64,000 bases of DNA from Myxococcaceae bacterium (GCA_004297725.1 SCUS01000081.1:124001-188000); one strand, 5' to 3'; counted from the stretch's first letter, positions 8,655 through 18,883 are shown. The notes: generated from the sequence alone by a model not told the origin. Numbers and translations: made by a program.

Positions 8655-10553
8655 TCAATACATGACGCCGACGACGCCGCGGAGGGTCTGGGCGGTGCTG
8701 AAGCTGAATCCCGAGTAGGTGGACGTGGCGCGCTCGTCTTCGCGGGGGCCGAGGCCCGCCATCGGGAAGAGCACGCCGTACTGGAGCGAGGCGAAGAAGC
8801 CTGCGCCCGGGCGGTCGCCGAGGGTGGTGTCTCGGAAGTTGGACTGGTAGGTGACCTCGGCGTTGATCTCGATGCCGAGGTCGGCGGCGTTGCCGCGGGT
8901 CTGCACGAACTCGCTGGCGCGCGACCAGATGACCGCGGCGCGGCCGTAGAGGCGGTCGCCGCCGGGGGAGTTGACGAAGGCGTAGGTGACGCCGGGGCGG
9001 AAGTAGTAGGCGCCGGAGACCTGACGGAAGATCTGCCGCCAGAGGATCATGTCGACGCGGTAGTTGGGATGAAAGCGGAAGAGGGTATTGGAGGTCGCCC
9101 CGGCGCGCTGCGGGGCGATGAGTCCGTTGTGATAATTGATGCCCTCGAGGTCGGAGTCGCCAGTGGCGTATCCGGTCTTGAACTCCAGGGTGAGGCGGTT
9201 GTTGAGCAGGCGGTATTCGAACTCCGCGGCGCCGCCGAACTGGGTGAGGCGATAGGGGTTGAGGCCGGGGTCGGCCGCCGCGCGGCCGATGGTGGTCTGG
9301 CCGTAGATGAACGCGGCCTCGAGCTCGAAGCGGAAGTTGCGGTGCAGCACCTGGAACCACAGGTCGCTGATGACCGCCCAGGCGTCGCGTCGGAGCGCGC
9401 CGCTGGTGAAGGCCCCGTCGGAGCCGACGGTGCGCTGGTCGCGCATGGCGGCGGGGTCGGCGTTGATGAACTCGGCGGAGAGGGTCTGCTGGCGGAAGAG
9501 CCCGTAGAGGCCGCCGTTGATCACGAGCTGGCCGCGGGAGAGCCGCTGGCGGGCCTCGGCGGGCTCGACGCGGTGACCGAGGGCGAGGCCGTACTGGTTC
9601 ACGTCGTCGAGCTGGGAGATGTCGATGGGCTGGCCCTGGCCGGACTCGTAGCGGAGCGAGGCGGAGGTCGCGCCGGTGGAGGCGAAGTCGTAGAAGGCCG
9701 CGAGGAAGAGGTTGAGCGGGCGCACCCTCGCCGCGTACATGATGCGGTCGGAGTGGGACTGGAAGTCGCTGTCGATGCCGTTGCCGGCGTTGGCGAGGAG
9801 GCCGAGGCCCCACTGGCCGGGCATGCGGCCGAAGCGAATCTGCCCGAGGGTCTGGTTGGTGACCTCGGCCCAGGCGCGGCTCACGGTGATGGAGGGCGTG
9901 AGGCTGTTCTGCTCGGTGGGCGTGACCTGGGTGGAGGAGAAACCGGTGACCGGCGCCCACGGAGAGCCCTGGCTGCCGCTGTAATAGCCCTGCGGGGTCG
10001 AGCCGAGGATCAGGTTGTCGAAGACGTCGATCTGCGAATAGATCGCGATGTTGTCGGTGACATGGATCTCCGGATTGATCCGGAATCGCATGTTGGCCAT
10101 GGACTGCGTGCGGCCGGTGCAGTCACCGGGGACCCGGTTGGAGCTGCCGTCGGTGGCCGCGGTGCTGCAGAGGTTGGGGAGGCCGTTGTCGGGGTTGCGC
10201 ACCCACGGGAGCTGCGAGCTGGCGTAGTTGCCGCCGGCGTTGCGGAACGCGAGGTCGTCCCACCCGAGGTCGAACTGGTGCATCCACTCCGGGCGGGCGC
10301 GGAGGTAGCCGTGCACCTCCACCATGCTTCCGATGCGGTCGAGCAGGCTGGTGGGCGGGGGAGTGGGCGTCGGGCGCTCGGCGGTGGCGGCCGCGTGGTC
10401 TTCCGTGGCGGCCGCGGCGGCCATGTTGATGCCCGCGGTGTCGACGGAGGCAGCGGGCGTGGTCGACGGGTTCTGAGGGGTGTTCTGGGCGAGCGCGGAC
10501 GGAGCGAGGGCGGCGAAGGCTACGGCGAGAACGGTAGGCGACGGACGGCGCAT
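8655..10553 (-). CDS. Outer-membrane beta-barrel protein (TIGR04551-like)
   Basis: A 632-residue exported protein. It starts MRRPSPTVLAVAFAALAPSA, a signal peptide with probable cleavage after ALA before QNTPQN, which favours the ATG at 10553 over one 11 codons upstream. An Ala/Thr/Pro-rich linker follows, and then, from about residue 80, many amphipathic strands rich in Tyr, Arg and Phe, such as FRIRFGRMPGQ-type and YYFRPGVTYAF segments. This is typical of a large outer-membrane barrel. The protein ends in a hydrophobic residue plus Tyr (GVVGVMY), as barrel proteins often do. It resembles, from memory, the Myxococcales-type family TIGR04551; substrate and role are unknown. Confidence 0.72.
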   Translation of the reverse strand: MRRPSPTVLAVAFAALAPSALAQNTPQNPSTTPAASVDTAGINMAAAAATEDHAAATAERPTPTPPPTSLLDRIGSMVEVHGYLRARPEWMHQFDLGWDDLAFRNAGGNYASSQLPWVRNPDNGLPNLCSTAATDGSSNRVPGDCTGRTQSMANMRFRINPEIHVTDNIAIYSQIDVFDNLILGSTPQGYYSGSQGSPWAPVTGFSSTQVTPTEQNSLTPSITVSRAWAEVTNQTLGQIRFGRMPGQWGLGLLANAGNGIDSDFQSHSDRIMYAARVRPLNLFLAAFYDFASTGATSASLRYESGQGQPIDISQLDDVNQYGLALGHRVEPAEARQRLSRGQLVINGGLYGLFRQQTLSAEFINADPAAMRDQRTVGSDGAFTSGALRRDAWAVISDLWFQVLHRNFRFELEAAFIYGQTTIGRAAADPGLNPYRLTQFGGAAEFEYRLLNNRLTLEFKTGYATGDSDLEGINYHNGLIAPQRAGATSNTLFRFHPNYRVDMILWRQIFRQVSGAYYFRPGVTYAFVNSPGGDRLYGRAAVIWSRASEFVQTRGNAADLGIEINAEVTYQSNFRDTTLGDRPGAGFFASLQYGVLFPMAGLGPREDERATSTYSGFSFSTAQTLRGVVGVMY

Positions 10554-10680
10554 GGACCTCCAGGAACCTGAGTCGACGGGTCTCACCCGGACATCAGGCT
10601 TCGGCGCGAGGGGCTAACACGCACGCGAGAGCAGCGTCAACGCGCTAGAACGGACGGGCGCGAGCGGGCTGCAACGACCC

Positions 10681-10710
10681 TTGACCGTGCGGAGAGCCGG
10701 GACGTAGGGT
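10681..10710 (+). promoter_or_regulatory. Candidate promoter for RNase J gene
   Basis: TTGACC at 10681-10686 and TAGGGT at 10705-10710 are separated by 18 bp, a fair match to a housekeeping sigma-factor promoter. It lies 86 bp upstream of the GTG at 10797, in the 243-bp divergent gap between the outer-membrane barrel gene and rnj. The rest of that gap holds nothing I recognise. Confidence 0.4.
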
Positions 10711-10796
10711 GCGCGCCGTCCTCGGAGCAAAACGCCGGGATATAGAGCGTCGGGCAGACGTGGCGGTCCCTCGCCGCGCGCCGGAGAAAGTCATAC

Positions 10797-12416
10797 GTGA
10801 GTCATCTGCGAGTGGTTCCGCTTGGGGGTCTCGGAGAGATCGGGATGAACTGCATGGCGCTGGAGTCGCCGGACGGCATCCTGGTCGTCGACTGCGGCAT
10901 CACGTTCCCGAGGGAGAAGTACGGCGTCGACGTCATCCACCCGCTGTTCGATTACCTCGAAGACCGCGCCGACGACCTCCTCGGCGTGGTGATCACCCAC
11001 GGCCACGAAGACCACATCGGCGCGCTCCCCTATCTCCTCCGCAAGATCCCTCGCCCGGTGTGGGCGCCGCCCTACGCCCTCAACCTCATCCGCGAGCGCT
11101 TGAAGGAGTTTCGCGACGTCCCCGAGCTCGAGCTGCACGCGACGACCCCCCGGCAGCGCTTCTCCGTGGGCCGCTTCGAGGTGGAGCCGCTGCGGGTCAC
11201 GCACTCCATCCCCGACGCCACCGCGCTGGCCATCCACACCCCCGGCGGCCTCGTGGTGCACACCGGCGACTTCAAGCTGGAAGAAGGTCCTCTCGACGGC
11301 GAGTCCTACGACCGGCAGCGCTTCGAGGAGCTCGGGCGCGAGGGCGTCTCGCTGCTCCTCTCCGACAGCACCAACGTCGACGTGCTCTCCGGCTCGGCGC
11401 GCGAGGCCGAGGTCGCCAGGGCGCTGCGCACCCTCATCGCCTCCAAGCGCGAGCGGGTCGTCGTCGGCATCTTTCCCTCCAACATCTACCGATTGAAGAC
11501 CCTCGGCGAGATCGCCGTCGCCACCGGCCGCCGCATCTGCCTCATCGGGCGGAGCGTGCAGACCCACGCGCGCGCCGCGACGGAGCTCGGCCGCCTGGGG
11601 TTCACGGGCAACCTGATGGTCTCCCCCGAGCGCGCCCGGGAGGTGCCCCGCTCGGAGCTGCTGGTCATCGCCGCGGGCACGCAGGCCGAGCCGCAGAGCG
11701 CGCTCTCGCGCCTCGCGTGGGGCGACCACCCCAGGCTCAAGCTCAGCTCGGGTGACGCGGTGATCCTCTCGTCCCGCACCATCCCCGGCAACGACCGCGC
11801 GGTGTGGGACCTCGTGTGCGAGTTCGAGCGCCGGGGCATCGACGTGCACGTGGGCGCGACCGACCCGTCGATCCACGTCTCGGGTCACGCCTGCCGCGAG
11901 GAGCAGGCGCAGATGATCGAGTGGATCCAGCCGCGCGCCTTCGTGCCGATCCACGGCACCTATCACCACCTGATGCAGCACGCGAAGCTGGCGAGGGGCC
12001 TGGGCGTGCGCAACGTCGAGCTCGCGGAGAACGGCCAGACGCTGCTGCTCGACTCGCACGGCCTCGTGCCGGGCGCGACGGTGCGCGTGGGGCGGGTGCA
12101 CATCGACAGCGGCGAGGAGATCCCCGCGGAGACCCTGAAGGAGCGGGCGCTGATGGCCGAGTCGGGGGCGATGTTCCTGACGGTGCCGGTGACCAGCGAG
12201 TGGCGGCTCGACGGCGCGGTGGGCGTGCACTCGCGCGGGGTGATGGCCTCGGCCGAGCAGGTCGGCAAGGTGCGCGAGGCGGTCGAGCGGGCGGTGCGGG
12301 AGCACGCGACGGTGGAGTCGCGCCGGAGCGCGGAGACCGTGAAGGACGCCGCCCGGCGTGCGGCCCGGCGGGTGCTGCCGGAGCCGACGATGGTGATCGC
12401 GATCGAGGAGCGGTAG
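10797..12416 (+). CDS. rnj: Ribonuclease J
   Basis: A 539-residue RNase J, a metallo-beta-lactamase/beta-CASP ribonuclease with 5'-3' exonuclease and endonuclease activity in RNA turnover. The zinc motif THGHEDHIG is at 67-75, and the later ligands are VTHSIPDA, HTGDFK and the C-terminal IHGTYHHL. The beta-CASP segment SSRTIPGND and the C-terminal dimerisation region are present, and the length is normal. The start is GTG at 10797 with GGAGAAAG just upstream. It faces the glycosyltransferase gene convergently, 26 bp away, with no clear terminator between. Confidence 0.96.
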   Translation: MSHLRVVPLGGLGEIGMNCMALESPDGILVVDCGITFPREKYGVDVIHPLFDYLEDRADDLLGVVITHGHEDHIGALPYLLRKIPRPVWAPPYALNLIRERLKEFRDVPELELHATTPRQRFSVGRFEVEPLRVTHSIPDATALAIHTPGGLVVHTGDFKLEEGPLDGESYDRQRFEELGREGVSLLLSDSTNVDVLSGSAREAEVARALRTLIASKRERVVVGIFPSNIYRLKTLGEIAVATGRRICLIGRSVQTHARAATELGRLGFTGNLMVSPERAREVPRSELLVIAAGTQAEPQSALSRLAWGDHPRLKLSSGDAVILSSRTIPGNDRAVWDLVCEFERRGIDVHVGATDPSIHVSGHACREEQAQMIEWIQPRAFVPIHGTYHHLMQHAKLARGLGVRNVELAENGQTLLLDSHGLVPGATVRVGRVHIDSGEEIPAETLKERALMAESGAMFLTVPVTSEWRLDGAVGVHSRGVMASAEQVGKVREAVERAVREHATVESRRSAETVKDAARRAARRVLPEPTMVIAIEER

Positions 12417-12442
12417 GCCGAGCGGAAGGGGGGGGCGGGTCG

Positions 12443-13195
<753 letters not shown>

Positions 13196-13497
13196 CGGCC
13201 CCCCTCGCTGCCGCGGGCGGCAACCGGGGTGCACGTCAGAATGTCGAGATAGAAGTGGCCAATCACGTCAGCGGCTCTCGAAAGGGGGTTCGTGGGTGGT
13301 CGCAGACCCGACGCGAGGCGAAGGTCGCGACGCGCAAAGCAACGTCAGGTGCGCTGCCGGGATTAGTGGGAAATCGCGGGTGAGGTCAAGGCACGAATCA
13401 CCGCGCGACGGCGACGGTCCGGTGAACGGTCGCAGACGGCGGGTGAGTGGCGGGGAGGGGGAGTCCGAAGCGGAGGCGGGGTGAGGGAGCGGGGCGA
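13196..13497. other. 302-bp intergenic region, nothing recognised
   Basis: This region lies upstream of the GT2 gene and downstream of the Cys-rich lipoprotein gene, both on the minus strand, so it should carry the GT2 promoter. It is somewhat less G+C-rich near 13230-13260 and 13370-13410. I see no convincing -35/-10 pair, terminator hairpin, repeat or small gene in it. Confidence 0.6.
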
Positions 13498-14649
13498 TCA
13501 GCCGGCGGCGTCGACCGCGGCGCCAGCGTCGGTCGCGGCGGGGGCGTCGGTCGCGGCGGGGGCGTCGGTCGCGGCGGGCACGTCGGCGGCGGGGGCGTCG
13601 GTCACGACGGGGACGTCGCGCACGCCGCCGTCGGTGGCGGTGCCCGGGATGCCCATCGGCTGGAGCGTGGTCGCGTACGCGCAGTAGGGGACCGCGTCGC
13701 GGCGGATGCCGGTCATGTCCTCGGGGTACACGCAGAACGCGCCGCCGGTGCAGTCGGTGTTGGTCTCGCACTCCTTGAAGATGCAGACGCCCTGCTCGTC
13801 ACCGGCCGGGCCGCGCGGCGCCATCATGGCGTCGTCGGGGCAGCCCGCGGTGGCGGTGCGGGTGTTGATGAACGAGCCGCAGAGGCCCTCCGCCGGGCGG
13901 GCCGAGGAGAGCGAGAAGCAGGTGCCGCGGCACTGCGCGACGCCCGTCGCCTGGACCTGCATCGGGTTGCACTGCGCGCCGTCGGGGCGGAGCGTCATGT
14001 CGACGGCCGCGCTGGCGCAGCGGCCGAGGCGGGTGTTGCAGCGCATGAGCGAGGCGTCGCCGGCCATCGCGCCGGCGCAGTCGGCGTCCGTCGCGCAGAA
14101 CGGCAGGCAGCCCGGGTTCTCCATCTGGTTGGTCTGGAGCTGGAGCCAGTTGGTGGTGCAGAGCGAGCCCGTCGGGCAGGCGCCAGTGGCCTCGGTGCGC
14201 ATGCCCGCGACGCAGGCGCGGGTGCAGAGGCTGACCTGCGCGCCGGTGCGCGGGGTCGCGTAGACCAGGCAGGTCGAGTATCGACCGCCGCACTGGCCCT
14301 CTTCCTCCGCCGTGGTGCCCTGGTCGCAGCCCGCGCCGGAGGTGCAGACGCGCCCGCCGGTGGTGACCACGCAGGCGAGCTCGGCCGTCTCCGAGGCGCA
14401 GGCCTCGTCACTGGTGCAGCGGCGGCCCGCGACGACCGCGAGGCGGGGCGAGCCGGCGTCGACGCGGGGGCCCGTGTCGGTGGGCGAGCCCGTGTCCGTA
14501 CGAGGGCCCGTGTCGGTGGGCGAGCCAGCGTCGGTCACCACGCCGGTGTCGGCGGGGCCCGAGTCCACCGGGGTGTTGACGGGGTCGTCGCCGCAGGCCG
14601 AGGCCATGCTGGCAAGAATGATCAAAAGCCAACCGCTGTTCCGCTTCAA
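13498..14649 (-). CDS. Cysteine-rich lipoprotein
   Basis: A 383-residue predicted lipoprotein of unknown function. TTG at 14649 is taken as the start because GGAGG lies six bases upstream and the resulting N-terminus, KRNSGWLLIILASMASACGD, is a lipoprotein signal with acceptor Cys at residue 19; the longer frame would bury it. The mature part opens with an Asp/Thr/Gly/Pro repeat linker (TDTGSPTDTGPR). About 260 residues follow with roughly 20 Cys in short spacings such as CTSDEACAS and CATDADCAG. It closes with ATDAPA repeats. Such Cys-rich lipoproteins are common in myxobacteria and are probably disulfide-stabilised envelope proteins; no enzyme motif is visible. Confidence 0.8.
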   Translation of the reverse strand: MKRNSGWLLIILASMASACGDDPVNTPVDSGPADTGVVTDAGSPTDTGPRTDTGSPTDTGPRVDAGSPRLAVVAGRRCTSDEACASETAELACVVTTGGRVCTSGAGCDQGTTAEEEGQCGGRYSTCLVYATPRTGAQVSLCTRACVAGMRTEATGACPTGSLCTTNWLQLQTNQMENPGCLPFCATDADCAGAMAGDASLMRCNTRLGRCASAAVDMTLRPDGAQCNPMQVQATGVAQCRGTCFSLSSARPAEGLCGSFINTRTATAGCPDDAMMAPRGPAGDEQGVCIFKECETNTDCTGGAFCVYPEDMTGIRRDAVPYCAYATTLQPMGIPGTATDGGVRDVPVVTDAPAADVPAATDAPAATDAPAATDAGAAVDAAG

Positions 14650-14782
14650 TGGAGCCTCCTGTCGATGCACTGAAATCACGATCGCGCCGACGTGAGGGCG
14701 GCGCCGCCCAAGAAACACGCGAGTGGTTGTGCCACGACGCGCGCGTTGTCGTTCACTCGATACTAGCGCCCACTGATGGCGC

Positions 14783-15409
14783 TCAGCCCTTCGCCTTCGG
14801 CGCCCGCCCGGTCACCGCGCGCAGCGCCCGCTCCGCGGCGGCGGCCGCCTGGGCGACCTCCTCCTCGCGACCGCCGAGGTAGAGCCGACCGAACTGCCCG
14901 AAGGTCACCACCTCGAGAAGGTTGATGTTGGCGGCCTTCTCGGCCTCGTTGGCGGCGAGCGCCGCGTAGCCCGCGGGCGCGATCTCGAGCACGTAGAGCG
15001 TCTCGCCCTCGAGCAGGAGCTGCCCGTGCCGCATGCGATTGACCAGCATCGCCTGGTGGGCGTCGATGCCGTGGATGACCTCTCGCGACACGATCTGCGC
15101 CGTCATGCGGTCTTCTACCTTCAGCCCCGCGCGCTCGAGCATCGCCTCGCCCGCCGCGCGCACATCCCCCTGGTCGAAGTGGTGCACCTCGACGAGGCCA
15201 TAGGAGCGCTCGACGATCTGCATGCCGGGGAGCACCCGGGTGTGCTTCAGCGCCGCGTCGGTGAGGTTGTTGATCGCGATGCCCGGAGCGATCTCCACGA
15301 TCAGCGCAGCCTGCCCCGCGAGCGGCTGGAACCCCGACGACACCGTCTGGAAGAAGCCAGCCAGTTGCGGCTGGAGCACGTCGATGTGGATGAAGGTTCG
15401 CAGCTGCAC
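14783..15409 (-). CDS. Bacterial microcompartment shell protein, BMC-T type
   Basis: A 208-residue protein that I read as a tandem-BMC shell protein forming pseudohexameric trimers. It starts QLRTFIHIDVLQPQLAGFFQ and continues with EIAPGIAINNLTDAALKHT, QIVERSYGLVEVHHFDQGDV and, in the second half, ETLYVLEIAPAGYAALAANE with AEKAANINLLEV. The two halves have the same pattern, as expected for two fused BMC domains, and resemble remembered Haliangium BMC-T proteins of the stacking type. No BMC-H, BMC-P vertex protein, aldehyde dehydrogenase or signature enzyme lies next to it. The start is GTG at 15409 with no strong ribosome site. The 141 bp upstream hold nothing I recognise. Confidence 0.85.
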   Translation of the reverse strand: MQLRTFIHIDVLQPQLAGFFQTVSSGFQPLAGQAALIVEIAPGIAINNLTDAALKHTRVLPGMQIVERSYGLVEVHHFDQGDVRAAGEAMLERAGLKVEDRMTAQIVSREVIHGIDAHQAMLVNRMRHGQLLLEGETLYVLEIAPAGYAALAANEAEKAANINLLEVVTFGQFGRLYLGGREEEVAQAAAAAERALRAVTGRAPKAKG

Positions 15410-15550
15410 GACAGTGATTTCGTCCGAAGGGGAGACGGGCGCGCCGCGCTTGCCGGGCGCGGGCGGAGCAAAGGCGCGCGGACGCTATGTGGAATCGCGA
15501 GTTCCGTCAACCGCCTGTCACGCCGCGGTGACCCGACAGGCGTCGATCGC

Positions 15551-17059
15551 TCACGACTCGACCCTTGACCAGAGCTCGACGCGGAGGCGCTCCTTCGACG
15601 GGTCGCTGCGGGTGATGGTTCGCGCGGCGGAGAGCGCGGCGAGCAGCTCGCCCTCCATGCCCAGCGCCGGCACCGCCTGCCGGCCGGGCAGCAGCAGCCG
15701 CTCGACGTCGCCGCGCAGCGGATGACCGCAGAGGCCCAGGAAGCCGGGCGCGGTGAACTCCTCCAGGGGCTCCATGAGCTCCGGCGCGGAGGGCCGCGGG
15801 GGCGTGCCGCCCGAGGGGTCGTCCGGGGGGAGTCCGTCGTGGGGCGACTCGACCCAGAGCGTGTGCCGATCGAGGAAGGGGATCACCCGCGCCAGCGCTC
15901 CCATCACCCGCGGGCGCACCCGCCGGAGCGTCGTGGCCCCCGCGTCGACCAGCGCCCTCGGCAGCAGCGCGCCCACCCGGAGCGTCACCTCCGGGCCATC
16001 GCCCGGCGCCACCTCCAGGGCCAGGAGGTTCTCCTCGGTCAACGGCCGGGCGCCGTCCATCACCGCGAAGAGCCGACGGGCCATTCCGACCGGGAGCACC
16101 TCGCGGCGGACCACCACGTTGAGGAGATATCGGTAATGCCTCGGGCGCGCCGAGAGCAGCGTCTGGGTGTACGCCCGGGACAGGGGCTCTCGGGTCAGCC
16201 GGTGGGCGGCGCCCGCGTCGAGGCCGGTGACCACCCACGCCGCGCCGAGGCCCTCGTCGACCCCGGCGAGCTCGACGCCGACGGCGCGACCGCGGCGCAC
16301 CACGATGCGCTCCACGGTGTCGCGGGGGCGCACCTCGCCGCCGTGCTGGAGGATCTTCTCGAGGAGCATCCGGGTGAGCTCGTCGTGCTCGTCGCCGTCG
16401 AGCATCGACGCGCGGGCGGGGCCGTGGGCGCGCGCTCGACGGAGGGTGGTCAGCCCGTCGGGGTCGACGGCGCCCGAGAAGCGGCACTGGGCGTCGACGA
16501 AGGTGCGGAAGGGGTGGTCCGCCGCGAAGGCGCCCAGCAGGTCGGAGCCCGGCCGCAGCGGCAGCGCGTCGGCGAGGGCGCGCGCGCGGCGCCGCTCCCA
16601 GAAGCCCTCCGGGGGCCACGAGAGGTCGGCGCCGAAGAGGGCGTCGAGGGCGGGCTCGGCGACCGAGAGCGCCGCGTAGAACTCCTCCACCGCGCGCGGC
16701 ACCTCGGGGAACTCCCGCAGCACCTCGGCCACCCTGCGGTCGACCGCGGTGGGCACGTCGATGCGACGGCGAGGCATCACCACCTGCCACGCCGGGTCGA
16801 GCGCGGTCAGCCGGCGGCGCACCGCGGGCAGGAGCGCCAGCTCGGCGAAGACCCGACGAAACGCCGGGCTCTCGTGCGCCGTGATGGCGCCGAGCCGACG
16901 GTAGAGCGCGCGGCCGTCGCGGTCGTAGCGGTGCGGCAGCGAGCCGTGCCCCAGCGCCACCACGCGGAAGCCCCGCCGGGCGAGCAGCGCGCCGGTGGCC
17001 AGCGCCCCGAGCGAGAGCCCGACCACGATGACGTCATACGAGCTCCTCGGCGCCGTCAC
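15551..17059 (-). CDS. FAD/NAD(P)-binding oxidoreductase (phytoene-desaturase-like)
   Basis: A 502-residue protein with an N-terminal dinucleotide fold: YDVIVVGLSLGALATGALLARRGFRVV has the spacing of a GxGxxG Rossmann motif, though the first Gly motif reads GLSLGA. A C-terminal segment, GLCGHPLRGDVERLLLPGRQ, resembles the end of flavin amine oxidase/phytoene desaturase-type enzymes, where a similar loop closes on FAD. The substrate is unknown. The GTG start overlaps the purN stop by four bases (GTGA), so it is co-translated with the purine genes, an unexpected partner. The weak glycine motif leaves FAD binding probable but not proven. Confidence 0.68.
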   Translation of the reverse strand: MTAPRSSYDVIVVGLSLGALATGALLARRGFRVVALGHGSLPHRYDRDGRALYRRLGAITAHESPAFRRVFAELALLPAVRRRLTALDPAWQVVMPRRRIDVPTAVDRRVAEVLREFPEVPRAVEEFYAALSVAEPALDALFGADLSWPPEGFWERRRARALADALPLRPGSDLLGAFAADHPFRTFVDAQCRFSGAVDPDGLTTLRRARAHGPARASMLDGDEHDELTRMLLEKILQHGGEVRPRDTVERIVVRRGRAVGVELAGVDEGLGAAWVVTGLDAGAAHRLTREPLSRAYTQTLLSARPRHYRYLLNVVVRREVLPVGMARRLFAVMDGARPLTEENLLALEVAPGDGPEVTLRVGALLPRALVDAGATTLRRVRPRVMGALARVIPFLDRHTLWVESPHDGLPPDDPSGGTPPRPSAPELMEPLEEFTAPGFLGLCGHPLRGDVERLLLPGRQAVPALGMEGELLAALSAARTITRSDPSKERLRVELWSRVES

Positions 17060-17670
17060 AGAACCCGATGGACGCGTCGGCCCTCACGCCGCACCCGCCC
17101 CGCCGCCAGGTCGGCCACCGCCGCCGGGAGCAGCCGGTGCTCCTCGGCCAGGATGCGCGCCTGGAGGCTCTCCTCGGTGTCGTCGTCGAGCACCGGCACC
17201 GCGGCCTGCGAGATGATCGCCCCGGAGTCGAGGCCCGCGTCGACGAAGTGCACCGTGCACCCGGTGATCTTTACGCCGTAGTGTAAAGCCTGCGCCTGCG
17301 CCTTCACCCCGGGGAAGGCCGGGAGCAGCGAGGGGTGGATGTTGATCACCCGGTCTTCGAAGCCCGCGAGGAAGGTCTCCGTGAGCACGCGCATGAATCC
17401 CGCGAGCACCACGAGGTCGGCGCCGAGGGACTGCACCTCAGCCTTCAGGGCCGAGTCGAAGGCCGCCCGCTCGGCGAAGCCCCGGTGATCGACCACCCGC
17501 GCGGCGACGCCCGCGGCCGCGGCGCGCTCGAGGGCTCGCACGCCGGGCTTGTTGGAGATCACCCCGACGATCTCCGCCGCCCCGAGGGCGCCCGTCCACC
17601 CGGCGTCGAGCAGCGACTGGAGGTTGGTCCCTCCGCCGGAGACCAGCACCACGACGCGCATCGGCGCCAT
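17056..17670 (-). CDS. purN: Phosphoribosylglycinamide formyltransferase
   Basis: A 204-residue GAR transformylase using 10-formyltetrahydrofolate in step three of purine synthesis. Diagnostic features are SGGGTNLQSLLDA at the phosphate-binding loop, the catalytic region VINIHPSLLPAFPG with its Asn and His, and HFVDAGLDSGAIISQ with the catalytic Asp. The length is that of the bacterial enzyme. Its ATG at 17670 shares one base with the purM stop and its TGA overlaps the oxidoreductase start, making a purM-purN-oxidoreductase operon. Confidence 0.97.
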   Translation of the reverse strand: MAPMRVVVLVSGGGTNLQSLLDAGWTGALGAAEIVGVISNKPGVRALERAAAAGVAARVVDHRGFAERAAFDSALKAEVQSLGADLVVLAGFMRVLTETFLAGFEDRVINIHPSLLPAFPGVKAQAQALHYGVKITGCTVHFVDAGLDSGAIISQAAVPVLDDDTEESLQARILAEEHRLLPAAVADLAAGRVRREGRRVHRVL

Positions 17671-18713
17671 CAGCCGACGAACACCACGCGGTCGTCGTCG
17701 ACCGCGTCGGAGGGCACCACCTCGCCCACGATGTCGGCGGCCTGGCCCATGTCCCGGAAGGCGCTGAGCACCGAGTCGGCGCCCTGCGCGGCGACCACCA
17801 CCACGAGCCCGAGGCCCATGTTGAAGGTGCGCCGCATCTCCGCCTCCTCGATCTCACCCGCCGCCTGGATGATCGAGAAGATCTCCGGCCTCGGCCAGCG
17901 CCTCGCGTCGAGGGTCACTCCGACGCCGTCCGGCAGCACCCGGGGGATGTTGCCGGGCAGACCCGCCCCGGTGATGTGGGCGATGGCGCGCACCTGCCCG
18001 GTGGTGACCGCGCGCTGCACGGCCTTCGAGTAGATCTTCGTGGGCTCGAGGAGCTCCTCTCCCAGCGTGCGCCCGAGGCCCCCGACGACCTGGTCGAAGC
18101 CGTACTTCGCGACCTCCAGAAGCGCGCGACGGGCCAGCGAGTAGCCGTTGGAGTGCAGCCCGGAGGAGTGCACCCCGATGAGCACGTCGCCGACGCGCAC
18201 CAGCGAGGCGTCGAGCATCTTGTGCTTGTCGACCACGCCCACGCAGAAGCCCGCGAGGTCGTACTCGTTCTGCGGGTACATCCCCGGAAGCTCCGCGGTC
18301 TCGCCGCCGAGCAGCGCGCAGCCCGCGCGGCGGCAGCCCTCCGCCACGCCCGAGATCACGCCCTGGGCGATGCCCGCGTCGAGCACCCCGGTGGCGAAGT
18401 AGTCGAGGAAGAAGAGGCAGTCGGCGCCGACCGTGGCGACGTCGTTGGCGCACATGGCCACGAGGTCGATGCCCACCGTGTCATGGCGGTTGAGCGCGAA
18501 GGCGATCTTCAGCTTGGTGCCCACGCCGTCGGTGCCGCTCACCAGGATCGGCTCGCGAAGCCCCATCGGCAGCCGACACAGACCCGCGAAGCCGCCGAGC
18601 CCCCCGAGCACCTCCGGGCGGCGCGTCGAGGCCACCATGGGCCTGATCTTCTCCACCACGGCGTCACCGAGGGCCGCGTCCACCCCAGCATCGCGATACG
18701 TCAGTCGTGCCAT
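17670..18713 (-). CDS. purM: Phosphoribosylformylglycinamidine cyclo-ligase (AIR synthetase)
   Basis: A 347-residue AIR synthetase, the ATP-dependent ring-closing step of purine synthesis. Family landmarks are MARLTYRDAGVDAALGDAVV, LVSGTDGVGTKLKIAF, DLVAMCANDVATVGADCLFF, LLGGETAELPGMY and ITGAGLPGNIPRVLPDGVGV. The length and start (ATG 18713) match the family. It is the first gene of the purM-purN-oxidoreductase operon. The 170-bp gap upstream is shared with the divergent ThiF/MoeB-type gene and contains TACAAT on this strand (18794-18799), a possible -10 element. Confidence 0.97.
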   Translation of the reverse strand: MARLTYRDAGVDAALGDAVVEKIRPMVASTRRPEVLGGLGGFAGLCRLPMGLREPILVSGTDGVGTKLKIAFALNRHDTVGIDLVAMCANDVATVGADCLFFLDYFATGVLDAGIAQGVISGVAEGCRRAGCALLGGETAELPGMYPQNEYDLAGFCVGVVDKHKMLDASLVRVGDVLIGVHSSGLHSNGYSLARRALLEVAKYGFDQVVGGLGRTLGEELLEPTKIYSKAVQRAVTTGQVRAIAHITGAGLPGNIPRVLPDGVGVTLDARRWPRPEIFSIIQAAGEIEEAEMRRTFNMGLGLVVVVAAQGADSVLSAFRDMGQAADIVGEVVPSDAVDDDRVVFVG

Positions 18714-18883
18714 TGCCGGGCAACACCTACGGGATCGACCGTCGAAGCGTCAATGCCGTCGGCGCAGAGGGCACTGGCCCGAGGGGCTCCAGTATTGTAG
18801 AACCCGCGTCCATCATGTTGACGAAGCCCGGACGCGCTGCGCGGGGCCCGTCGGCCGTACACGCATTGAATGGAGTTCCTCCG

